From: Actinomycetes bacterium
GTDB lineage: Bacteria > Actinomycetota > Actinomycetes > Mycobacteriales > Mycobacteriaceae
Assembly (NCBI GenBank): GCA_023460175.1
Contig: JAEWRC010000024.1
Span: forward strand, 1 to 64,000
DNA length: 64,000 nt
Direction: 5' to 3'
The notes under the pieces were generated by a model. It was given only the letters and a program-made list of their open reading frames with translations, was not told where the DNA came from and did not search any database. Each line of letters opens with the position of its first letter. The first letter of the stretch is position 1. The position numbers were made by a program, and so were the translations under genes. This document shows positions 41,568 to 51,600 of this stretch, in pieces.

Positions 41568-43007
41568 TCAGAATGGTGGTGGTTCGGGTGGGGGTTGGGG
41601 GTTCAGCGCGTAATACTGGGCGTTTTGGTTGCGTTCGTAGTCGATGCGGTAGGCGGTTTGTTGGGCGCGGGTCGTGGTGCGGGTGGGCATGGCGTGGCCG
41701 CGGTTCGGTGTTGGTGGGGGTGCGGCGGGCAGGTCGAGGTGGCCGGTGGAGCGGGTCAGGCTCGGGAACAGCAGGGCGCCATGGGGTTTGGTGCGGTAGG
41801 TGTGGCCGGTCGGTGAGGTCCACGAAATGGTGCCGTCGTGGCGTTGGGTGTCTTTCCACCAGCGTGGCCCGGTGTAGAAAGTTTTCAACAAATGATGTCG
41901 ACGGCACAAAATTTTGAGGTTCGACGGGTGGGTCGGCCCGTGCGGCCAGGGCACGGTGTGGTCCACGTCGCAGACTTGGGCGGGGGCGTCGCAGCCGGGG
42001 AAGCGGCAGGTCAGGTCGCGGGCGCGGACGAAGGCGGCCAGTGCGGCGGAGGGGCGGTAGCCGGGTTCGGGGGCACTGTGTTCGCCGGGGTGGGTCAGTT
42101 GGAGTTGTTTGGTGGCGCGTTCGGCGATGTCGGCCAGGGCTTGTGGGCTGAGCACTCCGTAGCCGGGCAGGTAGCCGGTGCCGGCGGCCGGATCCGACAG
42201 CACGGTGATGACCACCTCGGGTTGTGGCGGGGCGGGGTCGGCCAGGGTGGGGCAGTCGGGCCGGTCGCACTGGCAGGCCAGCGTGGTGGCCCCGACGGAC
42301 AGGGCGCCGAGGGCGTCGGCGCGGCGGCGGGCTTTGGTGCGGGGGTCTTGGGGGCACACGGAGTCGGCGAGGGTGTTGAGGCGGGTGTCGAAGGCGATGG
42401 CGTCGGGGGCGGCGACGGTGCCCCAGATTTCGGCGTTTCCGTCGCGGTCGGGGCCGACACCGATCTCACGTTCGTCGGCGGGGGTGCGGGCGGGTTTTTT
42501 GGCCAGCCGGTCGATGTCGAGGACGCAGGTGTCGATGGCGTCGGTCAGTTTCTTGCGGGACAGGCGGTTCCAGCGGTGGACCTGGCGGGCAACCACTGCA
42601 TCGAGGGTGGCGACGTCGGCGTCGTCGAGGATCAGTTCGGTGCGGGCGACGAGGATGGTCAGGACGCGGTAGTCGACCAGGCCGAGGGCGAATTTGGCGG
42701 CAGTCTTGGGGAGGCGCTCGTGCAGGGCGACCGCGACTCGGATCAGGGCGGCGGCCCGAGCCCGGCTGATCCCGAGGGCGCAGGCGACTTCGGCGGTGAC
42801 TTGTTCGTGGCCGTCGATGAGCCATTGTTCGCGTTGGTCGGCGTCGACCTCGTGCAGGCGGCGGTCGAATAACTCCGCGATCGCGGCCAGGCGCCGCGCG
42901 GCGGTGGCGGCCTCGAGCCGGGCCGCGCGGCCCATGGCGTCGACCAGAGCGGAAGTGTCCAGGTCACGGACCTGCGTGACCGGCGGCAACACCTCCACTT
43001 CGAACAT
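41568..43007 (-). CDS. DUF222/HNH-endonuclease domain protein (13E12 family)
   Basis: A 479-residue protein of the mycobacterial 13E12 family: an N-terminal DUF222 region (about residues 20-300) followed by an HNH nuclease motif. The latter has the zinc-binding pattern CRFPGCDAPAQVCDVDHTVP and LCRRHHLLK (about 350-400). The C-terminal tail is Pro/Thr-rich. The ATG at 43007 gives MFEVEVLPP; the MFE start with an overlapping SOS-like box is typical of Mtb 13E12 genes. Family members are multi-copy and their role is unclear, perhaps in DNA damage or mobile DNA. It is divergent from dinX. Confidence 0.86.
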   Translation of the reverse strand: MFEVEVLPPVTQVRDLDTSALVDAMGRAARLEAATAARRLAAIAELFDRRLHEVDADQREQWLIDGHEQVTAEVACALGISRARAAALIRVAVALHERLPKTAAKFALGLVDYRVLTILVARTELILDDADVATLDAVVARQVHRWNRLSRKKLTDAIDTCVLDIDRLAKKPARTPADEREIGVGPDRDGNAEIWGTVAAPDAIAFDTRLNTLADSVCPQDPRTKARRRADALGALSVGATTLACQCDRPDCPTLADPAPPQPEVVITVLSDPAAGTGYLPGYGVLSPQALADIAERATKQLQLTHPGEHSAPEPGYRPSAALAAFVRARDLTCRFPGCDAPAQVCDVDHTVPWPHGPTHPSNLKILCRRHHLLKTFYTGPRWWKDTQRHDGTISWTSPTGHTYRTKPHGALLFPSLTRSTGHLDLPAAPPPTPNRGHAMPTRTTTRAQQTAYRIDYERNQNAQYYALNPQPPPEPPPF

Positions 43008-43015
43008 ACGAGCGA
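43000..43015. promoter_or_regulatory. Degenerate LexA/SOS box overlapping the start of the DUF222/HNH gene
   Basis: TCGAAC-ATAC-GAGCGA compared with the mycobacterial SOS box TCGAAC-N4-GTTCGA: one half is perfect and the other matches 4 of 6. It overlaps the ATG of the minus-strand gene, the position seen in LexA-controlled 13E12 genes of Mtb, and lies about 40 bases upstream of dinX. Binding could be weak because of the degenerate half. Confidence 0.5.
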
Positions 43016-43055
43016 GTATGCCACCGGGGTGTGACAAGAGACCTAACATCGGTGC

Positions 43056-44420
43056 GTGGATCTGTCGGCCCGCTGGGTGTTGCATCTGGACATGGACGCG
43101 TTCTTCGCCTCCGTGGAGCAACTGACCCGCCCGACCCTGCGGGGCCGCCCCGTACTGGTCGGCGGCCTGGGCGGGCGCGGTGTGGTGGCCGGCGCCAGCT
43201 ATGAGGCCCGGGTCTTCGGGGCGCGCTCGGCGATGCCCATGCATCAGGCCCGCCGTCAGGTCGGTGCGGCCGCGGTGGTGCTGCCGCCGCGCGGGGTGGT
43301 CTACAGCGTCGCGAGCAAGCGCGTCTTCGACACCATCCGGGAGATTGTCCCGGTGCTCGAACAGCTGTCCTTCGACGAGGCGTTCGGCGAACCGGCCGCG
43401 CTGGTCGGTGCCGACGCAGCGGAGGCCGAACGCTTCTGTGAGGACCTGCGGCGCCTGGTCCGCGAACGCACGGGGTTGGTGGCCTCCGTCGGCGTGGGTT
43501 CGGGCAAGCAGATCGCCAAGATCGCCTCGGGCCTGGCCAAACCGGATGGCGTGCGGGTGGTGGGCCGCGACGAGGAAAGGACCCTGCTGAGCGGTCTGCC
43601 CGTGCGCAAGCTGTGGGGGATCGGGCCGGTGGCCGAGGAGAAGCTGCACCGCCTGGGCATCGAGACCGTCGGCGAACTGGCCGCCCTCGAAGGCAGCGAG
43701 GTGGCCAGCATCCTGGGCGTCACCATCGGGCCCGCGCTGCACCAACTGGCACGCGGTATCGACCACCGTCCGGTGGCCGAACGCGCGGAGGCCAAGCAGA
43801 TCAGCGCCGAATCCACGTTCGCCGCCGACCTCATCACGCTGGATCAGTTGCGGGAGGCCACCGGCCCGATCGCCGAGCACGCACATCGCCGCCTCGAGCG
43901 CGACGGCAGGGGAGCACGCACCGTCACGGTGAAGCTCAAGAAGTCCGATATGAGCACCCTGACCCGCTCGGCCACCCTGCCGTACGCCACCACCGATGTC
44001 GCGACGCTGCTGGCCACCGCGCGCCGGCTGCTGCTCGACCCGGTCGACATCGGCCCGATCCGCCTGCTGGGCGTGGGCTTTTCGGGGCTGTCCGACGTCC
44101 GCCAGGAGTCGTTGTTCCCCGAGCTCGAGCAGCAGGAGGCCGAACTCGGCGACACCCGCATCCCGGTCGCCCCACCGGAACCCGACTCCGGCGGCTGGCG
44201 GATCGGCGATGACGTCACCCACCCCGAGTTGGGCCACGGCTGGCTGCAGGGCGCCGGCCACGGCGTGATGACCGTGCGATTCGAAACCCGTTGCAGCGGA
44301 GTAGGTCCGGCGCGAACGTTCCCGGTCGACCACCCTGACATCGTCCGTGCCAACCCGGTCGACAGTCTGGACTGGGCCGACTACCTCAGCGAGCTGGCCG
44401 ACTACCAGAGCACGCCGTGA
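43056..44420 (+). CDS. dinX: Y-family DNA polymerase IV (DinX/DinB1)
   Basis: A 454-residue Y-family translesion polymerase, corresponding to Mtb Rv1537 (DinB1). Catalytic acidic residues are Asp12 and Asp14 (LHLDMDAFFASVEQ) and Asp107-Glu108 (SFDEAF). The thumb helix-hairpin-helix includes KLWGIGPVAEEKLHRLGI. A beta-clamp binding motif QESLF is at about residue 350, followed by an extra C-terminal region (HPELGHGWLQGAGHGVMTV) found in mycobacterial DinB1. The GTG start is 6 bases after TAACAT, suggesting a leaderless transcript. Confidence 0.93.
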   Translation: MDLSARWVLHLDMDAFFASVEQLTRPTLRGRPVLVGGLGGRGVVAGASYEARVFGARSAMPMHQARRQVGAAAVVLPPRGVVYSVASKRVFDTIREIVPVLEQLSFDEAFGEPAALVGADAAEAERFCEDLRRLVRERTGLVASVGVGSGKQIAKIASGLAKPDGVRVVGRDEERTLLSGLPVRKLWGIGPVAEEKLHRLGIETVGELAALEGSEVASILGVTIGPALHQLARGIDHRPVAERAEAKQISAESTFAADLITLDQLREATGPIAEHAHRRLERDGRGARTVTVKLKKSDMSTLTRSATLPYATTDVATLLATARRLLLDPVDIGPIRLLGVGFSGLSDVRQESLFPELEQQEAELGDTRIPVAPPEPDSGGWRIGDDVTHPELGHGWLQGAGHGVMTVRFETRCSGVGPARTFPVDHPDIVRANPVDSLDWADYLSELADYQSTP

Positions 44421-44426
44421 GAAGTC

Positions 44427-45350
44427 TCAGCCCCACCGGTCCAGCACCTCAGCGACGGGCACCTCGGCGGCCAGCGCCGCCATCAGCAGCACCCGCGCCT
44501 GTGAGGGCCGCAGCGTGGGGACGACCACGGCGCCGGCGTCGACCAGGGCCGCGCCCGGCCCGTAACCCGGACTGACCCCGCCGCCGGCGACCCGGGTCGA
44601 CACCGCCACCGTGACGCCGTCGCGGCAATGCCGGCGCACCCCCTCGATGATCGGCTCCCCGGCATTGCCCGCGCCCATGGCCTCCACCACGACGGCGCGC
44701 GCACCCGCGCGGACGCACGCATCCAGCGCGGCGGTGTCGGCGCCGGGATAGGTCGCCACGATGTCGACCCGCGGCGCGGTGGCCGCCGACAGCGCCCCCA
44801 GATACGGCCGTTGCCGCTCACCCTTGTCCAACCCGTCCAGATCGGTCCCGACGAATCCGACACCGTCCGGTCCGCCGGCCTTGTACAGCCCGCGCGGCGC
44901 CAGCACCCGACCGTCGAAGCTGATCAACACCCCCTGGTCCGCGGCCGCCGGCCGGGCGGCCAGGGCCAGCGCCGCGGCCAGGTTGGCCGGCCCGTCGGCG
45001 TGCGGGGAATCGGCGCTGTACATGGCGCCGGTGAACACCACCGGCGCGGCGCCGCGATAGGTCAGCTCGCACCACAGCGTGGTCTCCTCGAGCGTGTCGG
45101 TACCGTGCGTCACCACCACCCCGTCGGCCCCACCGCGCACGCCCGCGTTGACGGCGGCCCCGATGGCGTCCCAGTCCGCCGGCGTCAGCTGCGAGCTGTC
45201 GCGGGCCATCAGTTCGGTCACCGTCACCTCGGCGGCCACGTCCAGGCCGGACAGCAACTGCTCGCCGCTGCGACTGGGACGCTTGATCCCGGCGTCATCG
45301 CTGCTGGTCGCGATGGTCCCACCGGTACTGATGACACAGAGACGAGGCAT
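44427..45350 (-). CDS. ansA: Type I L-asparaginase AnsA
   Basis: A 307-residue asparaginase (Mtb AnsA is about 326 aa) that hydrolyses L-asparagine to aspartate and ammonia. The first active-site threonine is in STGGTIA (residues 8-14) and the second motif THGTDTLEET is at 81-90. The Mtb enzyme is linked to nitrogen acquisition and acid resistance. No signal peptide is visible from ATG 45350; longer readings run across lspA and are rejected. It converges with dinX (6-base gap) and is divergent from lspA. Confidence 0.92.
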   Translation of the reverse strand: MPRLCVISTGGTIATSSDDAGIKRPSRSGEQLLSGLDVAAEVTVTELMARDSSQLTPADWDAIGAAVNAGVRGGADGVVVTHGTDTLEETTLWCELTYRGAAPVVFTGAMYSADSPHADGPANLAAALALAARPAAADQGVLISFDGRVLAPRGLYKAGGPDGVGFVGTDLDGLDKGERQRPYLGALSAATAPRVDIVATYPGADTAALDACVRAGARAVVVEAMGAGNAGEPIIEGVRRHCRDGVTVAVSTRVAGGGVSPGYGPGAALVDAGAVVVPTLRPSQARVLLMAALAAEVPVAEVLDRWG

Positions 45351-45414
45351 ACCCCGATCATGCCGCAGCGGTGCGGCGTCGGAGCCCCGCAAGTTTCTAG
45401 GGGATGATGGAGGC

Positions 45415-46059
45415 GTGATTGACGAAACGGCCGGTTCTGTCGAACCGGCGGCCGCTGATGTCGGCGACGCCGAGGACGCCGAGGTTACCGACGAGGCCAC
45501 CGACTCCGACGTTGCCGAGAAGGCCACCGGCGCGGGCCGGGGTCGGCTGCGGTTGCTGCTGTCGGTCGCGGCCGTCATCTTGCTGCTCGACATCGTCACC
45601 AAGGTGCTCGCCGTCCGACTGCTGACCCCGGGCCAGCCGGTGTCGATCATCGGCGACACCGTGACCTGGACACTGGTGCGCAACTCCGGCGCGGCGTTCT
45701 CGATGGCCACCGGATACACCTGGGTGCTGACGTTGGTGGCAACGGCCGTGGTGATCGGGATCGTGTGGATGGGCCGGCGCCTGGTGTCCCCGTGGTGGGC
45801 CCTCGGGCTGGGTCTGATCCTGGGCGGGGCACTGGGCAACCTCGTCGACCGCTTCTTCCGTTCGCCGGGTCCGCTGCGCGGGCACGTCGTGGACTTCCTG
45901 TCGATCGGCTGGTGGCCGGTGTTCAACGTCGCCGACCCGGCCGTGGTGGGCGGGGCCATCCTGTTGGTCGTGCTCTCGCTGTTCGGATTCGACTTCGACA
46001 CCGTGGGCCGCCGCGGTAAGGACGAGCCCGAGACCACACCGACCGAATCCGAGCGGTGA
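45415..46059 (+). CDS. lspA: Lipoprotein signal peptidase LspA (signal peptidase II)
   Basis: A 214-residue aspartic protease of the inner membrane that removes signal peptides from prolipoproteins. It has four membrane segments. The catalytic aspartates are Asp145 (GNLVDRFF) and Asp174 (FNVADP). The first 42 residues are acidic and cytoplasmic, as in mycobacterial LspA. The start is GTG 45415, with GGAGG very close upstream. The stop overlaps the ATG of the pseudouridine synthase gene by 1 base. Confidence 0.94.
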   Translation: MIDETAGSVEPAAADVGDAEDAEVTDEATDSDVAEKATGAGRGRLRLLLSVAAVILLLDIVTKVLAVRLLTPGQPVSIIGDTVTWTLVRNSGAAFSMATGYTWVLTLVATAVVIGIVWMGRRLVSPWWALGLGLILGGALGNLVDRFFRSPGPLRGHVVDFLSIGWWPVFNVADPAVVGGAILLVVLSLFGFDFDTVGRRGKDEPETTPTESER

Positions 46060-46979
46060 TGGCGGACCGGTCCATGCCGGTCCCCGAAGGACTGGCCGGT
46101 ATGCGGGTGGACGCCGGTTTGGCGCGCCTGCTGGGGCTGTCCCGGACGGCCGCGGCCACCTTGGCCGAGGAGGGCGGCGTCGTGCTCGACGGCGCCCCGG
46201 CGGGCAAGTCCGACCGGCTGTCCGCCGGCGCCTGGCTGGACGTGACGCTGCCCGAGGCGCCCCCGCCGGTGGAGAACACCCCGGAGCACATCGAGGGGAT
46301 GGCAATCCTCTATTCCGACGACGACATCGTCGTCGTCGACAAACCACCGGGCGTGGCCGCGCACGCCACGGTCGGCTGGCACGGCCCGACGGTGCTCGGC
46401 GGCCTGGCGGCGGCGGGTTTCCGGATCAGCACCTCCGGCATCCACGAGCGGCAGGGCATCGTGCACCGGCTCGACGTCGGCACCTCGGGCGTCATGGTGG
46501 TGGCGCTCTCGGAGCGGGCCTACACCCTGCTCAAGCGCGCGTTCAAGCAGCGCACCGTCGACAAGCGGTATCACGCACTGGTGCAGGGCCACCCGGACCC
46601 GTCGAGCGGCACCATCGACGCCCCCATCGGCCGGCACCGCGGGCACGACTGGAAGTTCGCGGTCACCGAGGATGGCCGGCACAGCACCACCCACTACGAC
46701 ACCGTCGAGGCGTTCGTCGCGGCCAGCCTGCTCGACGTCCACCTGGAAACCGGTCGCACGCACCAGATCCGGGTGCACTTCGCGGCCCTGCACCATCCGT
46801 GTTGCGGGGACCTGACTTACGGCGCCGACCCGACGCTGGCGAAAAAGCTTGGGCTGCAGCGGCAGTGGTTGCACGCCAGGTCGCTGGCGTTCGCCCACCC
46901 CGCCGACGGCCGCCGCTTCGAGATCAGCAGCCCGTACCCCGACGATCTGCAGCACGCGCTGGACGTGCTGCAGCAGTAG
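46059..46979 (+). CDS. RluD-family 23S rRNA pseudouridine synthase (Rv1540 type)
   Basis: A 306-residue RluA/RluD-family enzyme. It has an N-terminal S4 RNA-binding domain (MRVDAGLARLLGLSRT) and the synthase domain with the catalytic Asp in HRLDVGTSG (about residues 135-143). GRTHQIRVH is a further family motif. It isomerises uridines in 23S rRNA. Start ATG 46059 aligns with the Mtb Rv1540 N-terminus; GTG 46056 is an alternative. It is coupled to lspA, as is usual in bacteria. Confidence 0.93.
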   Translation: MADRSMPVPEGLAGMRVDAGLARLLGLSRTAAATLAEEGGVVLDGAPAGKSDRLSAGAWLDVTLPEAPPPVENTPEHIEGMAILYSDDDIVVVDKPPGVAAHATVGWHGPTVLGGLAAAGFRISTSGIHERQGIVHRLDVGTSGVMVVALSERAYTLLKRAFKQRTVDKRYHALVQGHPDPSSGTIDAPIGRHRGHDWKFAVTEDGRHSTTHYDTVEAFVAASLLDVHLETGRTHQIRVHFAALHHPCCGDLTYGADPTLAKKLGLQRQWLHARSLAFAHPADGRRFEISSPYPDDLQHALDVLQQ

Positions 46980-47917
46980 TGGGCCCGGTCAAGCGCGCAG
47001 CCGGTTCCGGTGGCCTGCTCTTCGGAGTGGGCGCCTACGGTGCGTGGGGCCTGTTCCCGGGCTTCTTCCCGTTGCTCAAACCCGCCGGGGCGGCCGAGAT
47101 CCTGGCGCACCGCATCGTCTGGATGGCGCTGCTGATGGTCGTCGTGGTGGCCGCGCTGCGGCGACTGGGCGATCTGCGACGCATCACCGGCCGGGTGTGG
47201 CTGCTGCTGGCCGCCGCCTCTGCGCTGATCTCGGCGAACTGGGTGATCTACATCTACGCCGTCAACAACGGCCACGTCGTGGACGCGGCGCTGGGGTACT
47301 TCATCAATCCCTTGGTCAGCGTCGCGCTGGGCGTGCTGATCTTCCGGGAGTCGCTGAACCGCGCGCAGGCCGTCGCGCTGACGGTGGCGGTGCTCGCCTG
47401 CGTCATCCTGACGCTGGAACTCGGTGCCCCACCCTGGATTTCGTTGGGACTGGCGTTCTCGTTCGGCTTCTACGGCCTGGTGAAGAAGGTGGTGCCGACG
47501 GACCCGCGGGTCAGCGTCGGCATCGAGGCCGCTCTGGCGGCCCCGTTCGCGTTGGCGTTCATCGTGGCGGGCGCGATGGCCGGCCAGAGCGCGTTCTTGT
47601 CGAACGGTCCCTGGCACACCGCGCTGATGGTGCTGTCGGGGCCGGTGACCGCGATCCCGCTGCTGCTGTTCGCCGCGGCCGCGCAGCGGTTGCCGCTGGT
47701 GAGCCTCGGACTGCTGATGTACCTGACCCCGGTGATGCAGCTGAGTTGGGGCGTGTTCATCGGGCAGGAGCCGATGCCGCCCGCGCGGTGGCTGGGCTTC
47801 GCGCTGATCTGGCTCGCCCTGGCCGTGTTCACCGGTGACGCGATCCTGCGTACCCGGCGCGCGCCCACGGGGCAAGATCTCGGGGAACCAACGTTGGACG
47901 AGGGGGAGAAACGGTGA
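46979..47917 (+). CDS. rarD: RarD/EamA-family membrane transporter
   Basis: A 312-residue drug/metabolite-superfamily protein with about ten hydrophobic segments. The RarD pattern is visible: GAYGAWGLFPGFFPLLK, then AHRIVW, NWVIYIYAVNNGHVVDAALGYFINPL and FSFGFYGLVKK. Substrates are unknown. GTG 46979 uses the last base of the previous stop codon (TAGTG). It ends overlapping the GTG of the next gene by 4 bases, so lspA to 48510 looks like one coupled operon. I do not recall a counterpart at this position in Mtb. Confidence 0.85.
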   Translation: MGPVKRAAGSGGLLFGVGAYGAWGLFPGFFPLLKPAGAAEILAHRIVWMALLMVVVVAALRRLGDLRRITGRVWLLLAAASALISANWVIYIYAVNNGHVVDAALGYFINPLVSVALGVLIFRESLNRAQAVALTVAVLACVILTLELGAPPWISLGLAFSFGFYGLVKKVVPTDPRVSVGIEAALAAPFALAFIVAGAMAGQSAFLSNGPWHTALMVLSGPVTAIPLLLFAAAAQRLPLVSLGLLMYLTPVMQLSWGVFIGQEPMPPARWLGFALIWLALAVFTGDAILRTRRAPTGQDLGEPTLDEGEKR

Positions 47918-48510
47918 CGGATCCATCGGGACGGGACGCGGCGCGTCGACGCCGCAGGGCGTGGATCGCCGGGATGACGGCGGTGCTCGGGTTTGTCCTG
48001 ATCGTGCCGATGGCGGTGGCGCTGGTGAGTTCGGCGCCCGAGGCGCCGCCGGAGGCCACCGCGACGGCCGAGTCGGCCCCGCCGCCGACCACGCCGGTGG
48101 AGGTGCGCCCCGTGCTCAGCGTCGAGGGGACCGCGCCCGAACGGTGTCCCACCGGGGCCTCGACCGGGGCCTCGACCGAGCCGCTGCAGCTGTGCGACCT
48201 GGCGAAGAACGGCCTGTACACCCTGAGTCCCGAGGCGGTGCAGCTGCAGCTGGTCCAGGTCGAGTCGCTGCTCTCACCGATCACCCGCGGCCACTTCGTG
48301 CAGGTCATGATGACCGAGGAGTCCGCGCGCACCTTCGGGGACCTGACCGCCGCGCAGGTGGGCAAACAGCTGGCGTTCATCCGCGACGGCGTGGTGGTGT
48401 CGGCGCCGTCGATCAGCGAGCGGATCGACGGCACCGTGCTGCAGCTGACCGGCGAGATGAGCGCCGAGCAGTCCGACGAGATCGCCCGGCTGCTGCGCGA
48501 CGAGGCCTGA
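47914..48510 (+). CDS. Membrane-anchored SecD P1-head-like protein
   Basis: A 198-residue protein. A basic N-terminus (RRRRR) precedes one membrane segment at about 17-38. A Pro/Ala/Glu linker follows (40-62), then an extracytoplasmic domain. Its last 50 residues (GKQLAFIRDGVVVSAPSISE, and DGTVLQLTGEMSAEQSDEIA) resemble the head subdomain of the SecD P1 periplasmic region, although no SecD channel part is encoded. Two cysteines (78 and 94) could form a disulfide. The role is unknown. It is the last gene of the lspA-rarD coupled set. Confidence 0.7.
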   Translation: MTDPSGRDAARRRRRAWIAGMTAVLGFVLIVPMAVALVSSAPEAPPEATATAESAPPPTTPVEVRPVLSVEGTAPERCPTGASTGASTEPLQLCDLAKNGLYTLSPEAVQLQLVQVESLLSPITRGHFVQVMMTEESARTFGDLTAAQVGKQLAFIRDGVVVSAPSISERIDGTVLQLTGEMSAEQSDEIARLLRDEA

Positions 48511-48590
48511 AACTTACGACACGCCGGGGCGGCGCGCCGACACATTCCGACACCCCCAGCGAGTCACTCGGCGGTGTCGTACCGACGACC

Positions 48591-48596
48591 TAGACT
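48591..48596 (+). promoter_or_regulatory. -10 element of dnaE1
   Basis: TAGACT fits the TANNNT pattern and lies 9 bases before the dnaE1 ATG, predicting a leaderless or nearly leaderless mRNA. No Shine-Dalgarno sequence is visible, in agreement. No clear -35 is seen. Confidence 0.5.
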
Positions 48597-48605
48597 GACG
48601 ACTCT

Positions 48606-51600
48606 ATGGGCACCTCGGGCTTCGTTCACCTGCACAACCACACCGAGTACTCGATGCTGGACGGCGCCGCCAAGATCCAGCCGATGCTGGCGGAGGCGCA
48701 GCGCCTCGGGATGACCTCGATCGGCATGACCGACCACGGCAACATGTTCGGGGCCAGCCAGTTCTACAACGAGGCCAAGTCCGCAGGCATCGCCCCGATC
48801 ATCGGCGTGGAGGCCTACATCGCGCCGGCCTCGCGGTTCGACACCCGGCGCATCACCTGGGGTGACCCCAGCCAGAAGTCCGACGACGTCTCCGCCAGCG
48901 GCGCCTATCTGCACATGACGATGGTCGCCGAGAACGCCCGGGGCCTGCGCAACCTGTTCAAGCTGTCGTCGCTGGCCTCCTTCGAGGGCCAGCTGGGCAA
49001 GTGGCCGCGGATGGACGCCGAGATCCTCGCCGAGCACGCCGAGGGCATCATCGCGACCACCGGGTGCCCCTCCGGCGAGGTCCAGACCCGGCTGCGCCTC
49101 GGCCACAACCAGGAAGCGCTGGAGGCCGCCGCCAAGTGGCGCGAGATCTTCGGGCCGGACAACTTCTTCCTCGAGTTGATGGACCACGGCCTGTCCATCG
49201 AGCGCCGAGTGCGCGACGGCCTGCTCGAGATCGGCCGCAAGCTCGACATCCGCCCGTTGGCCACCAACGACTGCCACTACGTCACCAAGGACGCCGCGCG
49301 CAACCACGAGGCGCTGCTGTGCATCCAGACCGGCAAGACGCTGTCGGACCCGAACCGGTTCAAGTTCGACGGGGACGGCTACTACCTGAAGTCGGCCGCG
49401 GAGATGCGCGCGCTCTGGGACGACGAGGTGCCCGGCGCCTGCGACTCGACGCTGCTGATCGCCGAGCGGGTGCAGTCCTACGATGAGGTCTGGACGCCGG
49501 TCGACCGGATGCCGATCTTCCCGGTGCCCGAGGGGCACGATCAGGGGTCCTGGCTGCGCCACGAGGTGCACGCCGGGCTGCGCCGGCGGTTCCCGGACGG
49601 GGTGGGCCAGGAGTACACCGACCGCGCCGAGTACGAGATCGACGTGATCTGCGGCAAGGGCTTCCCGTCGTACTTCCTGATCGTCGCCGACCTGATCAAC
49701 TACGCGCGCTCCATCGACATCCGGGTAGGGCCCGGCCGCGGGTCCGCCGCCGGGTCGCTGGTGGCCTACGCGATGGGCATCACCAACATCGACCCGATCC
49801 CGCACGGGTTGCTGTTCGAACGGTTCCTCAACCCCGAGCGGCCGTCGGCCCCCGATATCGATATCGACTTCGACGACCGTCGGCGCGGCGAGATGGTGCG
49901 CTACGCCGCCGAAAAGTGGGGCAGCGACCGGGTGGCCCAGGTCATCACGTTCGGCACCATCAAGACGAAGGCCGCGCTCAAGGACTCGGCCCGGGTCAAC
50001 TACGGCCAGCCCGGTTACGCGATCGCCGACCGGATCACCAAGGCGCTGCCGCCGCCGATCATGGCCAAGGACATCCCGCTGTCGGGGATCACCGACCCCA
50101 CCCACGAGCGGTACAAGGAGGCCGCCGAGGTGCGCGGCCTGATCGACACCGATCCGGACGTCCGGACCATCTACGAGACCGCGCGCGGCCTCGAGGGACT
50201 GGTCCGCAACGCCGGCGTGCACGCCTGCGCGGTGATCATGAGTTCCGAGCCGCTGATCGACGCGATCCCGCTGTGGAAGCGGCCGCAGGACGGCGCGATC
50301 ATCACGGGCTGGGACTATCCGTCCTGCGAGGACATCGGCCTGCTGAAGATGGACTTCCTGGGCCTGCGCAACCTGACGATCATCGGCGACGCGCTGGAGA
50401 ACATCAAGGCCAACCGGGGGATCGACCTCGATCTCGATGCGCTGCCGTTCGACGACGCTCCCACCTACGAATTGCTCTCCCGCGGCGACACTCTCGGCGT
50501 GTTCCAGCTCGACGGCGGGCCGATGCGCGACCTGCTGCGCCGCATGCAGCCCACCGAATTCAACGACATCGTCGCCGTGCTGGCGCTGTACCGCCCCGGC
50601 CCGATGGGCATGAACGCCCACAACGACTACGCGGATCGCAAGAACTCCCGCCAGCAGATCAAGCCGATCCACCCCGAACTCGAGGAACCGCTGCGCGAGA
50701 TCCTGTCGGAGACCTACGGCCTGATCGTCTATCAAGAGCAGATCATGTTCATCGCCCAGAAGGTCGCCTCCTACACCATGGGCAAGGCCGATGCGCTCCG
50801 AAAGGCCATGGGCAAGAAGAAGCTCGAGGTACTCGAGGCCGAGTACAAGGGCTTCTACGAGGGCATGACCGCCAACGGCTTCTCCGAGGCCGCCGTGAAG
50901 GCCCTGTGGGACACCATCCTTCCGTTCGCCGGATACGCGTTCAACAAGTCGCACGCCGCGGGCTACGGCCTGGTGTCCTACTGGACGGCGTACCTCAAGG
51001 CCAACTACCCGTCGGAGTACATGGCGGGTCTGTTGACCTCCGTGGGCGACGACAAGGACAAGGCCGCGGTCTACCTGGCGGACTGCCGGCGCTTGGGCAT
51101 CACGGTGTTGCCACCGGACGTCAACGAATCGAGCCTGCACTTCACCTCGGTGGGCACCGACATCCGCTTCGGTCTCGGTGCCGTACGCAACGTCGGCGCC
51201 AACGTGGTGTCGTCGTTGATCGAAACCCGTACGCAGAAGGGGGATTTCACCGACTTCTCGGACTATCTGAACAAGATCGAGGTGTCCGTCTGCAACAAGA
51301 AGGTGACGGAATCCCTGGTCAAGGCCGGTGCGTTCGACTCGCTCAAGCACGCCCGCAAGGGGCTGTTCCTGATCCACACCGATGCGGTGGACTCGGTGCT
51401 CGGCACCAAGAAGGCCGAGGCCATGGGGCAGTTCGACCTGTTCGGCGGGGGGGACGGGGAGGGCAACGATAGCAGCGACCCGGTGTTCACCATCAAGGTC
51501 CCCGACGAGGAGTGGGACGACAAGCACAAGCTCGCCCTGGAGCGGGAGATGTTGGGCCTGTACGTGTCCGGGCATCCGCTCGACGGCGTCGCGCACCTGT

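Noticed and set aside
41568..43007. The DUF222/HNH gene as part of a mobile element
   Set aside because: No transposase, integrase, terminal repeats or target-site duplications are visible around it; the 13E12 family is dispersed but this copy lies in a conserved backbone segment.
43008..44333. N-terminal extension of the DUF222/HNH gene across dinX
   Set aside because: The extension translates as antisense of dinX. The ATG at 43007 gives the MFE start expected for the family.
45351..46955. N-terminal extension of ansA across lspA
   Set aside because: Asparaginase homology begins exactly at ATG 45350; the rest is antisense to lspA and the rluD-like gene.
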